DNA of 64,000 nt. Source: Afipia sp. OHSU_II-C1 (lineage in GTDB: Bacteria; Pseudomonadota; Alphaproteobacteria; Rhizobiales; Xanthobacteraceae). How positions within the stretch are numbered: the first letter of the stretch is position 1; each line of letters opens with the position of its first letter. The notes beneath the pieces are model-generated. The model was not told the origin of the DNA, ran no database searches, and worked only from the letters and a program-made list of their open reading frames with translations. Made by a program: the position numbers and the translations under genes. Of this stretch, positions 34,319 to 42,546 are shown piece by piece. The stretch is taken from NCBI RefSeq assembly GCF_000497575.1, contig NZ_APJI01000030.1:1-64000 (forward strand), written 5' to 3'.

Positions 34319-35784
34319 TGCAGCTTGTCTCCGATCAGAAACTGAAGCGCACGGTCGAGGCGGATATGGGGCAGCGCGGGCTCTTCGCCACCCTCGCGGG
34401 CGAGCAAAGGCGGGCGAAATCGCAGAAACCGGAAGTCCGTCTGGTTGGATGCCGTGTTGGTCAGGCCGCGAAATGCGCTGTCCCCGCTGAACAGATCGTC
34501 GAGTTTCACCGGAAGGTCGCCGGGGAAGGTCGCCACTTCCGTCTCGCCGTCAAAGACTTCGTCGCCAGACATCTCACCTTCTTCCGGCGTGCCGAGGATC
34601 GAGGGCAGCTTCTCGCGGCCCTGCTGCACCATGGCTTCGCGTGTCGCGCGCACGGCGGCGAGCGCGACCACGTCCACCGATGCACCGGCATATTCGGCGC
34701 GCGAGGCGGCGCGCTCGACCATGCGCTTGAGGATCGCCTCGAGCCGGTCGTGACTGGTGTGGTGAAGATGATCGGCCTTGGTGGCCGCGAACAGAATTTT
34801 ATCAATGCGCGGCCGGAACAGCGAGCTGACGAATGTGCTGCGGCCGATGTTGAAGCAGTCGAGGATGCCGGACAGCGCGCCTTCGAGATCCTTCAATGCC
34901 TCGGGACCGGCGTTGAATGCGGCGAGCGCATCCACCAGCACGATCTGGCGGTCGAGCCGCGTGAAGTGATCGCGGAAGAACGGCCGCACCACCACGTCCT
35001 TGTAGGCCTCATAGCGCCGCCTCATCATCGCCCACAGCGAGCCGTCCGGCGCCGCGCCGTCCTGCGGAACATCCAGCGGCGCAAATGTCAGCGCCGGCGA
35101 GCCTGCGAGATTGCCCGGCATCAGGAAGCGGCCCGGCGGCAAGAGGCTCATGGCGAAGCGTTCGTCGCGGCAGGCGCGCAGATAGTCGGTGAACAGTTTC
35201 GCGGCGGTGAGTGTCGCCTGCTCATCCTCGCGCTCTTTCGGTTCGAGTGTGGCGAGATGGGCGTGCCACTGCTTCGCCAGCCGCGCCCGCGGATCGCGGC
35301 GGGACAGTGCAAGACTCTCCGCCGACCACTGCTCATAGCTCTTGTTCAGCAATGGCAGGTCGAGCAGCCACTCGCCCGGATAGTCGACAAGGTCGAGCGT
35401 CAGCGTGCGTGTCGCCGTGTTCTGCCGCTGGTACTCGATCACAAGGCGCAGTTCGCTGATGTCGGTGGTCGAATGCGGCCAGCGCCGATCCTCGATCAAG
35501 GTGCGGACGTGTCCCTCGTAGGCAAAGCGCGGCACGGCATCGTCGGGCTGCGGTTCTAGGCGGGCGCGGGCGATGCGCCCCGTCGCCAGCGAATCGAACA
35601 CCGGAAAGCGGCCGCCGCGCAAGAGGCCATGGACGAGCGCCGTGATGAAGACGGTCTTGCCGGCCCGTGACAGGCCTGTGACGCCAAGCCGCACGGTGGG
35701 ATTGAACAGGCTTTCGCCGTAGTCGATCAGAGATCTGATGGAAAGGCGGGTGTCTTCGATAATGTCCGAAAAGCTGGGTGCCAT
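34315..35784 (-). CDS. YcjX-family predicted P-loop GTPase
   Basis: A 489-residue DUF463/YcjX protein. The nucleotide-binding loop is GVTGLSRAGKTVFITALVHG (Walker A near residue 35-45), with LDLVDYPGEWLLDLPLL as the Asp-containing switch/Walker B region. ATKADHLHH (TKAD) corresponds to the guanine-specificity motif. It is first in a two-gene operon with the YcjF-like gene. The cellular role is unproven; E. coli YcjX and its relatives are heat- or phage-shock-associated. Confidence 0.88.
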   Translation of the reverse strand: MAPSFSDIIEDTRLSIRSLIDYGESLFNPTVRLGVTGLSRAGKTVFITALVHGLLRGGRFPVFDSLATGRIARARLEPQPDDAVPRFAYEGHVRTLIEDRRWPHSTTDISELRLVIEYQRQNTATRTLTLDLVDYPGEWLLDLPLLNKSYEQWSAESLALSRRDPRARLAKQWHAHLATLEPKEREDEQATLTAAKLFTDYLRACRDERFAMSLLPPGRFLMPGNLAGSPALTFAPLDVPQDGAAPDGSLWAMMRRRYEAYKDVVVRPFFRDHFTRLDRQIVLVDALAAFNAGPEALKDLEGALSGILDCFNIGRSTFVSSLFRPRIDKILFAATKADHLHHTSHDRLEAILKRMVERAASRAEYAGASVDVVALAAVRATREAMVQQGREKLPSILGTPEEGEMSGDEVFDGETEVATFPGDLPVKLDDLFSGDSAFRGLTNTASNQTDFRFLRFRPPLLAREGGEEPALPHIRLDRALQFLIGDKLQ

Positions 35785-35978
35785 AATTCGATCAAGACTT
35801 TATCGGACTGAGGGATCAATGAGAGAAACAAGGCGCGACAGTTTTATGAAGCTGGCGATTTACGGCGCGAAAATCAAGTTTAAGACCGGTTTGAATCCTG
35901 ATCCCGTCCCTTTCAGGGTTCGTTGACCGTCACCAAGTTATCATTGGTGCTTATGTAAGGTGGACCGATAACCCGGCT

Positions 35979-36686
35979 GTGCACATGACGATCTTCCGGT
36001 TGAAGCAGCTCAGTTCTCATGCCCGCGTCGCGGGCGGTGGTGTGGTGCGCTGGGACTACGACCGCGCCGAGCTGATTGCGGATGGCGTCGTTCATGTTCT
36101 CGGCATCGCCTTCGGGCTGATCGCCGCGATTGCCCTTGTCGTTCTTGCCGCGCTGTATGCCTCCACCAAGGAAATCGTTTCGGTGTCGGTTTACGTCGCC
36201 GGGCTGCTTGCGATGCTGGGCCTGTCCGCGACCTATAATCTGTGGCCGGTCTCGCCCGCCAAGTGGCTGCTGCGCCGCTTCGATCACTCCGCGATCTACA
36301 TTCTGATCGCCGCCACCTACACCCCGTTCCTCGCGCAGATGCACGATCGTTTCATGTCGACAGTGCTGCTGATCGGTGTGTGGTCGGTCGCCGCCGCCGG
36401 TATTGCGCTCAAGATCTTTCTGCCCGGCCGGTTCGATCGTCTGTCGGTCGGGCTCTATCTCGCCATGGGATGGAGCGGTGTCATCGCCTATGACAGCCTG
36501 GTGGCTTCGCTGCCGAACTCGACGCTGTGGCTGATCGCGGCAGGCGGCCTGATCTACTCGCTCGGCGTGATCTTCCATGCCTGGGAGCGGCTGCGGTTTC
36601 AGAATGCGATCTGGCATGCCTTCGTGCTGCTCGCCGCCGCGCTGCACTACACTGCGGTGCTCGATATGGTTCTGGTCGCGGCCTGA
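35979..36686 (+). CDS. Hemolysin III family (PAQR-type) membrane protein
   Basis: A 235-residue protein with seven membrane helices and the family's conserved residues. ELIADGVVHVLGIAFGL carries the first His, LSATYNLWP the Ser, RRFDHSAIYILIAATYTPF the Asp-His, and VIFHAWERLRFQNAIWHAFV the His cluster. These could form a metal-dependent hydrolase site in the membrane, as in adiponectin receptors. The bacterial function is uncertain despite the haemolysin name. The GTG at 35979 is used; an ATG two codons later is equally possible. Confidence 0.88.
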   Translation: MHMTIFRLKQLSSHARVAGGGVVRWDYDRAELIADGVVHVLGIAFGLIAAIALVVLAALYASTKEIVSVSVYVAGLLAMLGLSATYNLWPVSPAKWLLRRFDHSAIYILIAATYTPFLAQMHDRFMSTVLLIGVWSVAAAGIALKIFLPGRFDRLSVGLYLAMGWSGVIAYDSLVASLPNSTLWLIAAGGLIYSLGVIFHAWERLRFQNAIWHAFVLLAAALHYTAVLDMVLVAA

Positions 36687-36767
36687 GCGCCTTGATTCCA
36701 GCGGTTGCATGTCTGGCGAGACCTCAGATCGATTGATCTGGCCGCTTTTCCCATCTAAAACATTTGT

Positions 36768-37565
36768 ATGAAAGTTGCTGGAAAAGTTGTCGTTGTCACC
36801 GGCGGCGCGAATGGCATCGGCCAGGCGCTCGCTGAAATTTTCCATCGCGAAGGCGCGGCCAAGGTCGTGGTCGCCGATCTCGACGGCGCGCGGGCCAAGA
36901 CGGTGGCCGACGCCATCGGCGGCGCATCGTTCGCCTGTGACGTCGGCAAGGAAGCCGACATTCTCCGTGTCATCGACGAAACCGAACAGCAGTTCGGCCC
37001 GATCGATCTGTTCTGCTCGAACGCAGGCATCGGCGGCGGCTTTGACATGATGTCGGAGAATGCCGGCGGCACGTCGGATGAGCCGTGGGCGCGAAGCTGG
37101 GCCATCCACGTCATGGCGCATGTCTATGCGGCGCGGCATCTGATCCCGCGCATGAGAGCGCGCGGCGGCGGATATTTCCTCAACACCGTTTCGGCCGCCG
37201 GTTTGCTGTCGCAGGTCGGCAGCGCTGCCTATTCGACCACCAAGCACGCTGCCGTCGGGTTTGCGGAAAATCTCGCAATCTCGCACCGGGCGCATAACAT
37301 CAAGGTTTCGATCCTCTGCCCGCAGGGCGTGGAGACAAACATGATCCGGGGCATGCCGAAGGGGCCGCAGTCTCATGACGGCAATCTGACGCCGGAAGAA
37401 GTCGCGCAATGCGCGCTGGAGGGCATCGACCGCGAGACCTTCCTGATCCTGCCGCATCCGCAGGTGCTCGATTACATGCGCAAGAAGACCGACAACTACG
37501 ATCGCTGGATCGGCGGCATGGCCAAGATTCAAGCCGCGATGCGCGAGACCTTCGGGAAGAAGTAG
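36768..37565 (+). CDS. Short-chain dehydrogenase/reductase
   Basis: A 265-residue classical SDR. The cofactor loop is VVVTGGANGIGQALAE, then ADLDGARAK (an acidic residue favouring NAD). NAG in CSNAGIGGG and the catalytic triad Ser-Tyr-Lys in NTVSAAGLLSQVGSAAYSTTKHA are present. It oxidises or reduces an alcohol/keto substrate that cannot be named. It precedes, on the other strand, a convergent block of CoA-metabolism genes. No ribosome site is evident before the ATG. Confidence 0.9.
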   Translation: MKVAGKVVVVTGGANGIGQALAEIFHREGAAKVVVADLDGARAKTVADAIGGASFACDVGKEADILRVIDETEQQFGPIDLFCSNAGIGGGFDMMSENAGGTSDEPWARSWAIHVMAHVYAARHLIPRMRARGGGYFLNTVSAAGLLSQVGSAAYSTTKHAAVGFAENLAISHRAHNIKVSILCPQGVETNMIRGMPKGPQSHDGNLTPEEVAQCALEGIDRETFLILPHPQVLDYMRKKTDNYDRWIGGMAKIQAAMRETFGKK

Positions 37566-37572
37566 GTTTCTT

Positions 37573-37703
37573 TACCTCTCCCGTGGGGAGAGGTCGTCCG
37601 GCGAAGCTCGCGCAGCGAGCGAAGACGGGCGGGTGAGGGCGTAGAATCTCTCGATAGATTTAGAGCCCCTCACCCCAACCCTCTCCCCGCTGGGGAGAGG
37701 GAG
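37573..37703. repeat. CTCTCCCC/GGGGAGAG palindromic repeat pair
   Basis: ACCTCTCCC-gt-GGGGAGAGGT and GCCCCTCACCCCAACCCTCT to GGGGAGAGGG enclose about 80 bases between two convergent genes. Same family as at 14.6, 16.6 and 39.8 kb. Confidence 0.7.
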
Positions 37704-37719
37704 TAAATCATGCCTGCGA

Positions 37720-38574
37720 TCACCAGCTCGCGGTGCCCTTCATGGTCGGCGCGCCTGAAGCATTCGCCGTCCACACCTCAAGTCCTGCATCGGTCTCATT
37801 GCCGTTGACGCTGAATTCTGCGCCATCGAACAGCGGATTGACACCGCGATAAACAAACTTTGCGGGCGCCTTGCCGCCGCGCTGACGGGCGGCGAATTCG
37901 ATCAGCAGCGAGGCCTGCAACGGCCCATGCACGATCAGTCCGGGATAGCCCTCGACCTTGGTGACATAATCGCGGTCGTAGTGAATGCGGTGGCCGTTGA
38001 AGGTCAGCGCCGAATAGCGAAACAGCAGCACCGGATCGGCCATGTGCGTTTCGCGGATCTTTCCGGCGGGCGCAGGTGCTGGCGCAGCGGCGGGTTTCTG
38101 GTCGCCCGGCGCGGGCATGTCGCGATAGACGATATCGTGGCGCTCGCGGATGGCGACACCGCGCGGCGTGGTGATGGTGTGCTCCACCGAGACAAAGCAC
38201 AGTGTGCCGGTCGAGCCGGTCTTCAGGTTCACATCGGAAATGCGCGAGGAGCGCGTCACGGCATCGCCGACGCGCAGCGGATCGATGAACTCGATCTGGC
38301 CGCCGGCCCACATCCGGCGCGGCAGCGGCACCGGCGGCAGGAAGCCGCCGCGTGCGGGGTGACCGTCGGCGCCGATTTCGCTCATCGGCGCAACCGGCTG
38401 CGCGAGGCACCAGTGCGTCGTGAGCGGCGCGGCGTCGCCCTCAGCGGGATTGCCGATGTCGAGGAACAGCGTGGCGCGCAGGCCTTTCACCAGTTGCGCC
38501 GTGATGACGTCGGATGCTTCCTGGGTGCGGCCGACCCACTGGCGCAGATGATCGATATCGGGTTTCGCGCTCAT
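37720..38574 (-). CDS. MaoC/FAS1-like hydratase-dehydratase (HTD2/mesaconyl-C4-CoA hydratase type)
   Basis: A 284-residue double hot-dog protein. The N-terminal FAS1-like dehydratase half (about 1-150) includes LPRRMWAGGQIEFIDPLRVG. The C-terminal half has LLFRYSALTFNGHRIHYDRDY with the His/Asp expected for hydratase chemistry, then GLIVHGPLQASLLIEF. Members hydrate mesaconyl-, itaconyl- or other branched enoyl-CoA esters. It overlaps the CoA-transferase gene by four bases (ATGA), so the two act together: CoA activation, then hydration. The exact substrate is unknown. Confidence 0.85.
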   Translation of the reverse strand: MSAKPDIDHLRQWVGRTQEASDVITAQLVKGLRATLFLDIGNPAEGDAAPLTTHWCLAQPVAPMSEIGADGHPARGGFLPPVPLPRRMWAGGQIEFIDPLRVGDAVTRSSRISDVNLKTGSTGTLCFVSVEHTITTPRGVAIRERHDIVYRDMPAPGDQKPAAAPAPAPAGKIRETHMADPVLLFRYSALTFNGHRIHYDRDYVTKVEGYPGLIVHGPLQASLLIEFAARQRGGKAPAKFVYRGVNPLFDGAEFSVNGNETDAGLEVWTANASGAPTMKGTASW

Positions 38575-39689
38575 GATGTCTTGCCTCGCGGAATTTCGCC
38601 GGTGGAATCGCCGACAGCAGGCACGGCGCCGTAGTGCCGCTGCTCACCGACGACAATGGATGCGGGCGCGGGATAGGCGACGGTGCCGTTCGGCGTTGCG
38701 ACCTCGATCCGGCGCAGATGCGGATGCGTCGATAAATCGTCCATCGTGTTCACTTCGGCGAAGGCGATATCGGCATCGTCCAGCCGCTTGAGCAGGTCGT
38801 CGCGCGTCATGGTCGCGAACACACCGGCCACGGTGTCATCGGTCAGTTTGCGGTTCTTCACGCGCTCGACCATGCTGGCGAAGCGCGGGTCGTTCGGCAG
38901 GTCCGGCATGCTCAGCACATCGGCGCAGAGCTTTTTCCACTCGCGCTCGCTCTGGATCGAGATCAGGATGTCGCGGCCATCCTTGGAGCGGAACACGCCG
39001 TAGGGCGCGATCGAGGTATGGGCGAGGCCCATGCGCTTCGGCGGCTGGCCGTTCTCGGCGTTGAGCAGCGGCACGGTCAGCCAGTCAGCCATCACGTCGA
39101 ACATCGAAATGCGGATGTCCGCGCCTTGTCCCGTTTTGCCGCGCCCGATCAGCGCTTCGAGGATCGCGGCATGAGCGGTCGCGCCGGTGGCGATGTCGAC
39201 AATGGAGAGGCCGACGCGCGCAGGTGTCTCCGGGCCGCCGGTGATCGAGGCAAGGCCGCTCTCGGCCTGAATCAAAAGGTCATAGGCCTTGCGCTCGGCA
39301 TAGGGACCTTCATCGCCGTAACCCGAGATGGTGCAGATGACGAGGCCCGGATAATCCTTGCGCAGCCGCTCGCGGGTGAAGCCGAGCTTGTCCATCGAGC
39401 CGGGCTTGAGATTCTGCACCAGCACGTCCGCGCCCGCGATCAGGCGCTCCAGTGTCTTGCGGCCCTCGTCGGTAGCAAGATCGATCACCACGGACTTCTT
39501 GCCGCGATTGAGCCAGACGAAGTAGCTGCTCTGCCCCTTGGCGGCGGCGTCATAGCCGCGCGCGAAGTCGCCTTCCGGCCGCTCGACCTTGTAGACTGTC
39601 GCGCCTGCGTCAGCGAGACGCGAGGTGCAGAAGGGGGCGGCGACCGCCTGCTCGACGGCGATGACGGTCAGTCCTTCAAGCGGCAGCAT
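38571..39689 (-). CDS. Family III CoA-transferase (CaiB/BaiF)
   Basis: A 372-residue class III CoA-transferase. It starts MLPLEGLTVIAVEQAVAAP and contains KSVVIDLATDEGRKTLERLI, and GADVLVQNLKPGSMDKLGF with the catalytic-Asp region. ISGYGDEGPYAERKAYDLLI supplies the glycine loop. It moves CoA between acyl-CoA and a free acid, probably a dicarboxylic or aromatic acid (not specified by sequence). It is coupled downstream to the MaoC-like hydratase; an acyl-CoA dehydrogenase gene lies upstream across a repeat cluster. Confidence 0.9.
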   Translation of the reverse strand: MLPLEGLTVIAVEQAVAAPFCTSRLADAGATVYKVERPEGDFARGYDAAAKGQSSYFVWLNRGKKSVVIDLATDEGRKTLERLIAGADVLVQNLKPGSMDKLGFTRERLRKDYPGLVICTISGYGDEGPYAERKAYDLLIQAESGLASITGGPETPARVGLSIVDIATGATAHAAILEALIGRGKTGQGADIRISMFDVMADWLTVPLLNAENGQPPKRMGLAHTSIAPYGVFRSKDGRDILISIQSEREWKKLCADVLSMPDLPNDPRFASMVERVKNRKLTDDTVAGVFATMTRDDLLKRLDDADIAFAEVNTMDDLSTHPHLRRIEVATPNGTVAYPAPASIVVGEQRHYGAVPAVGDSTGEIPRGKTS

Positions 39690-39721
39690 GATGAATGTCC
39701 CAAAGCTCAGGTCCTGCTTTT

Positions 39722-39903
39722 GTCATTGCGAGCGAAGCGAAGCAATTACCTCTCCCCGAGGGGGAGAGGTCGGATCGCGTCAGCGATCCGGGTGAGGGGG
39801 GGCGAATTTCAATTCGGACATTTAGAGCCCCTCACCCCAACCCTCTCCCCACAGGGGAGAGGGAGAAGAAGGCGCAAGATTGCTTCGCTTCGCTCGCAAT
39901 GAC
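39722..39903. repeat. Nested palindromic repeats (GCAATG family split by CTCTCCCC family)
   Basis: The outer arms are the CATTGCGAG-GAAGCAAT repeat (39723-39747 and 39877-39903). Between them lie CTCTCCCC/GGGGAGAG hairpins (39749-39770 and 39826-39865). The arms normally sit within about 80 bp, so one repeat appears inserted in the other. No gene is present. Confidence 0.7.
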
Positions 39904-39913
39904 GGCATGTTGA

Positions 39914-41080
39914 TCAATACGACCGCGGCATGCCGAGCACATGCTCGGACAGATGCGACAGGATCAGGTTGGTGGAGATCGGCGCGACCGAATAGAGCCG
40001 CGTCTCGCGGAATTTGCGCTCGACATCGTATTCCTCGGCAAAGCCGAAGCCGCCGTGGGTCTGAATGCAGGCATTGGCCGCCTCGAACGACGCATCGGCG
40101 GCGAGCATCTTCGCCATGTTGGCTTCCGCGCCGCAATCCTTGCCGGCCTCATAAAGGCGGGTGGCTTCCTTCACCATCAGTTCGGCGGCGCGCATGTTGG
40201 CGTAGGATTTGGCGATCGGAAACTGGATGCCCTGGTTCTGGCCAATCGGGCGGCCGAACACGATGCGCTCCTTGGCGTAGTCGCTGGCCTTCTTGATGAA
40301 CCACTTGGCATCGCCGACGCATTCGGAAGCAATCAGGATGCGCTCTGCATTCATGCCCGACAGGATGTAGCGGAAGCCCTTGCCCTCCTCGCCGATCAGG
40401 TTCTCGGCGGGCACCTTCATGTTGTCGAAGAACACTTCGGTGGTGGCATGGTTCATCATGGTGCGGATCGGGCGGATGGTCAGGCCGCCGGACTTCTTCG
40501 CTTCCTGCATGTCCACGATGAAGACCGACAGGCCGTCGGTGCGCTTGGCCACCTGGTCCTTCGGCGTGGTGCGGGCGAGCAGGATCATCAGATCGGAATA
40601 TTCGGCGCGGCTGGTCCAGATCTTCTGGCCATTGACCACGTAGTGGTCGTTGCCTTCCCGTTTGGCAAAGGTCTTGAGCGAGGATGTGTCGGTGCCGCTG
40701 GTCGGCTCGGTGACGCCGAAGGCCTGCAGGCGGAGTTCGCCGCTGGCGATGCGCGGCAGCCACTTGGATTTCTGCTCCTCGCTGCCATGCCGGAGCAGGG
40801 TGCCCATGGTGTACATCTGGGCGTGGGTGGCGCCGCCGTTGCATCCGGAGCGCTGGATCTCCTCAAGGATCGCGGCCGCCGCCGACAGCTTCAGGCCGGA
40901 GCCGCCGTATTCCTCGGGGATCAGCACCGAGAGGTAACCGGCGTCGATCAGCGCCTGCACGAATTCCTTCGGATAGGCCATCTCGCGGTCCAGCTTGCGC
41001 CAGTACTCGCCGGGGAATTGCGCGCAGAGCTTGGCAACGGATTCGCGGATGTCGGAAAAGTCTTGCTCGTGATGTGTCAT
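39914..41080 (-). CDS. Acyl-CoA dehydrogenase
   Basis: A 388-residue FAD flavoprotein that introduces an alpha,beta double bond into acyl-CoA. Family blocks are LIPEEYGGSGL, the FAD/acyl loop LQAFGVTEPTSGTDTSSLKT, VVNGQKIWTSRAEYSD, and the C-terminal IQTHGGFGFAEEYDVERKFR. The acyl specificity is not visible. It heads, with its neighbours on the same strand, a catabolic block (CoA-transferase, hydratase) downstream of two P450 genes. Confidence 0.92.
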   Translation of the reverse strand: MTHHEQDFSDIRESVAKLCAQFPGEYWRKLDREMAYPKEFVQALIDAGYLSVLIPEEYGGSGLKLSAAAAILEEIQRSGCNGGATHAQMYTMGTLLRHGSEEQKSKWLPRIASGELRLQAFGVTEPTSGTDTSSLKTFAKREGNDHYVVNGQKIWTSRAEYSDLMILLARTTPKDQVAKRTDGLSVFIVDMQEAKKSGGLTIRPIRTMMNHATTEVFFDNMKVPAENLIGEEGKGFRYILSGMNAERILIASECVGDAKWFIKKASDYAKERIVFGRPIGQNQGIQFPIAKSYANMRAAELMVKEATRLYEAGKDCGAEANMAKMLAADASFEAANACIQTHGGFGFAEEYDVERKFRETRLYSVAPISTNLILSHLSEHVLGMPRSY

Positions 41081-41210
41081 GAGGGTGTGTTTGGCAGATC
41101 GCCAGCCTGTATTCCAGCGGTTTGGGACGCGCAGCCATATTCCGAAATTGCATCCGTGGCGCAGCCACTGGCCACAAGAGGCCCGCCACGAAAGATGGCA
41201 TCAGACGCGG

Positions 41211-42476
41211 TTACGCGTTGATGCGCACCGGGAGTTCCTCGTAGCCCTTCACAAAGCTCGAATAGATCCGCTTGGGCTCGCCGACCACCTCGATGTTGTC
41301 GAACCGCTTGAGGATTTCTTCCCAGATGATCTTGAGCTGCAGATCGGCCAGCCGCATGCCGACGCAGCGGTGGATGCCGAAGCCGAACGACATATGGGTT
41401 CGCGGCCGGGCGCGGTCGATGATGAAGCTGTCCGGGTTTTCGATCATCTCGCCGTCGCGGTTGCCGGAGACATACCACATCACCACGCGGTCGCCCTTCC
41501 TGATCTTCTTGCCGCCGAGTTCGGTGTCCTGCAGGGCGGTGCGGCGCATGTGGGCCAGCGGCGTCTGCCAGCGGATCACCTCGGGCACGAAGCTGTCGAT
41601 CAGCGCATGGTTCTCGCGCAGCTTGTCGTACTGGTCGGGGTTCTCGTTCAGCGCCAGCACCGAGCCGCTCATCGAGTTGCGGGTGGTGTCGTTGCCGCCG
41701 ACGATCAGCAGGATCAGGTTGCCGAGCAGTTCATCCCGGTTCATCTCACGGGTGGCGTCGCTGTGCGCCATCATCGAGATCAGATCGTTACCCGGATTCT
41801 TGAGGCGCTCGTTCCACAGGCGGGTGAAGTAGTCGGCGCATTCGCCAAGCTCGCGCAGGCGCTGCTCTTCGCTCTCGTAGATGCCGCTCTTCGGCAGCGC
41901 CGTGGAGAGGTCGGACCAGCGCGTCAGCATGCGGCGGTCCTCCCACGGGAAGTCGAACAGCGTCGCCAGCATCTGCGTCGTCAGCTCGATGGAGACGCGA
42001 TCGACCCAGTTGAACGTCTCGTTGCGCGGCAGATTGTCCAGGATGGTGGCCGAGCGCTCACGAATAAGAACGGCGAGGCGGTCGAGATGCACCGGCGTAA
42101 ACATCGGCTGCACGGTCTTGCGCTGCGGGCCGTGCTTCGGCTCGTCCATCGCGATGAAGCTCGGCCAGTTATAATTCTCGCCGACGTCGCGCAGGCTGAT
42201 GCCGCCGTATTTCACATCGGACGAGAAAATCCCGGCATTGGTGTCGACATGCATGATGTCGTTGTACTTGGTCACCGACCAGTAATCGCCGACCGGGCAG
42301 GTGGTGCAGTAGTGCACCGGCTCTTCCTTGCGCAGCCGTTCGAAGTAGGGCCACAGCGTGTCGCTCCGGAACAGTTCAGGCGCGCCGACATGGAAGTCCG
42401 AGAGCGGCATCGAATAGGCCTTCTCGCGCGCCGCCTTCTGGCGCTCGTCGCGGGCCATGCTGATCGTTCCATGCAT
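41211..42476 (-). CDS. Cytochrome P450, CYP153-like
   Basis: A 421-residue soluble P450 monooxygenase. The I-helix oxygen groove is LLIVGGNDTTRNSMSG. The ExxR motif is in VPEVIRWQTPLAHMRR. The heme loop FGFGIHRCVGMRLADLQ carries the ligand Cys. The stretches GDRVVMWYVSGNRDGE and FDNIEVVGEPKR match CYP153 enzymes, which hydroxylate alkanes or fatty acids at the terminal carbon. Subfamily and substrate are inferred. No ferredoxin or ferredoxin reductase gene is nearby. It is 70 bp downstream of its tandem paralogue. Confidence 0.92.
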   Translation of the reverse strand: MHGTISMARDERQKAAREKAYSMPLSDFHVGAPELFRSDTLWPYFERLRKEEPVHYCTTCPVGDYWSVTKYNDIMHVDTNAGIFSSDVKYGGISLRDVGENYNWPSFIAMDEPKHGPQRKTVQPMFTPVHLDRLAVLIRERSATILDNLPRNETFNWVDRVSIELTTQMLATLFDFPWEDRRMLTRWSDLSTALPKSGIYESEEQRLRELGECADYFTRLWNERLKNPGNDLISMMAHSDATREMNRDELLGNLILLIVGGNDTTRNSMSGSVLALNENPDQYDKLRENHALIDSFVPEVIRWQTPLAHMRRTALQDTELGGKKIRKGDRVVMWYVSGNRDGEMIENPDSFIIDRARPRTHMSFGFGIHRCVGMRLADLQLKIIWEEILKRFDNIEVVGEPKRIYSSFVKGYEELPVRINA

Positions 42477-42546
42477 CGTTCGTTTCCCTTATCCCAAGGC
42501 GTGAGTGTGTCTGACGCCAGAATTCTTATCGCCGGATGCCGGCTTG

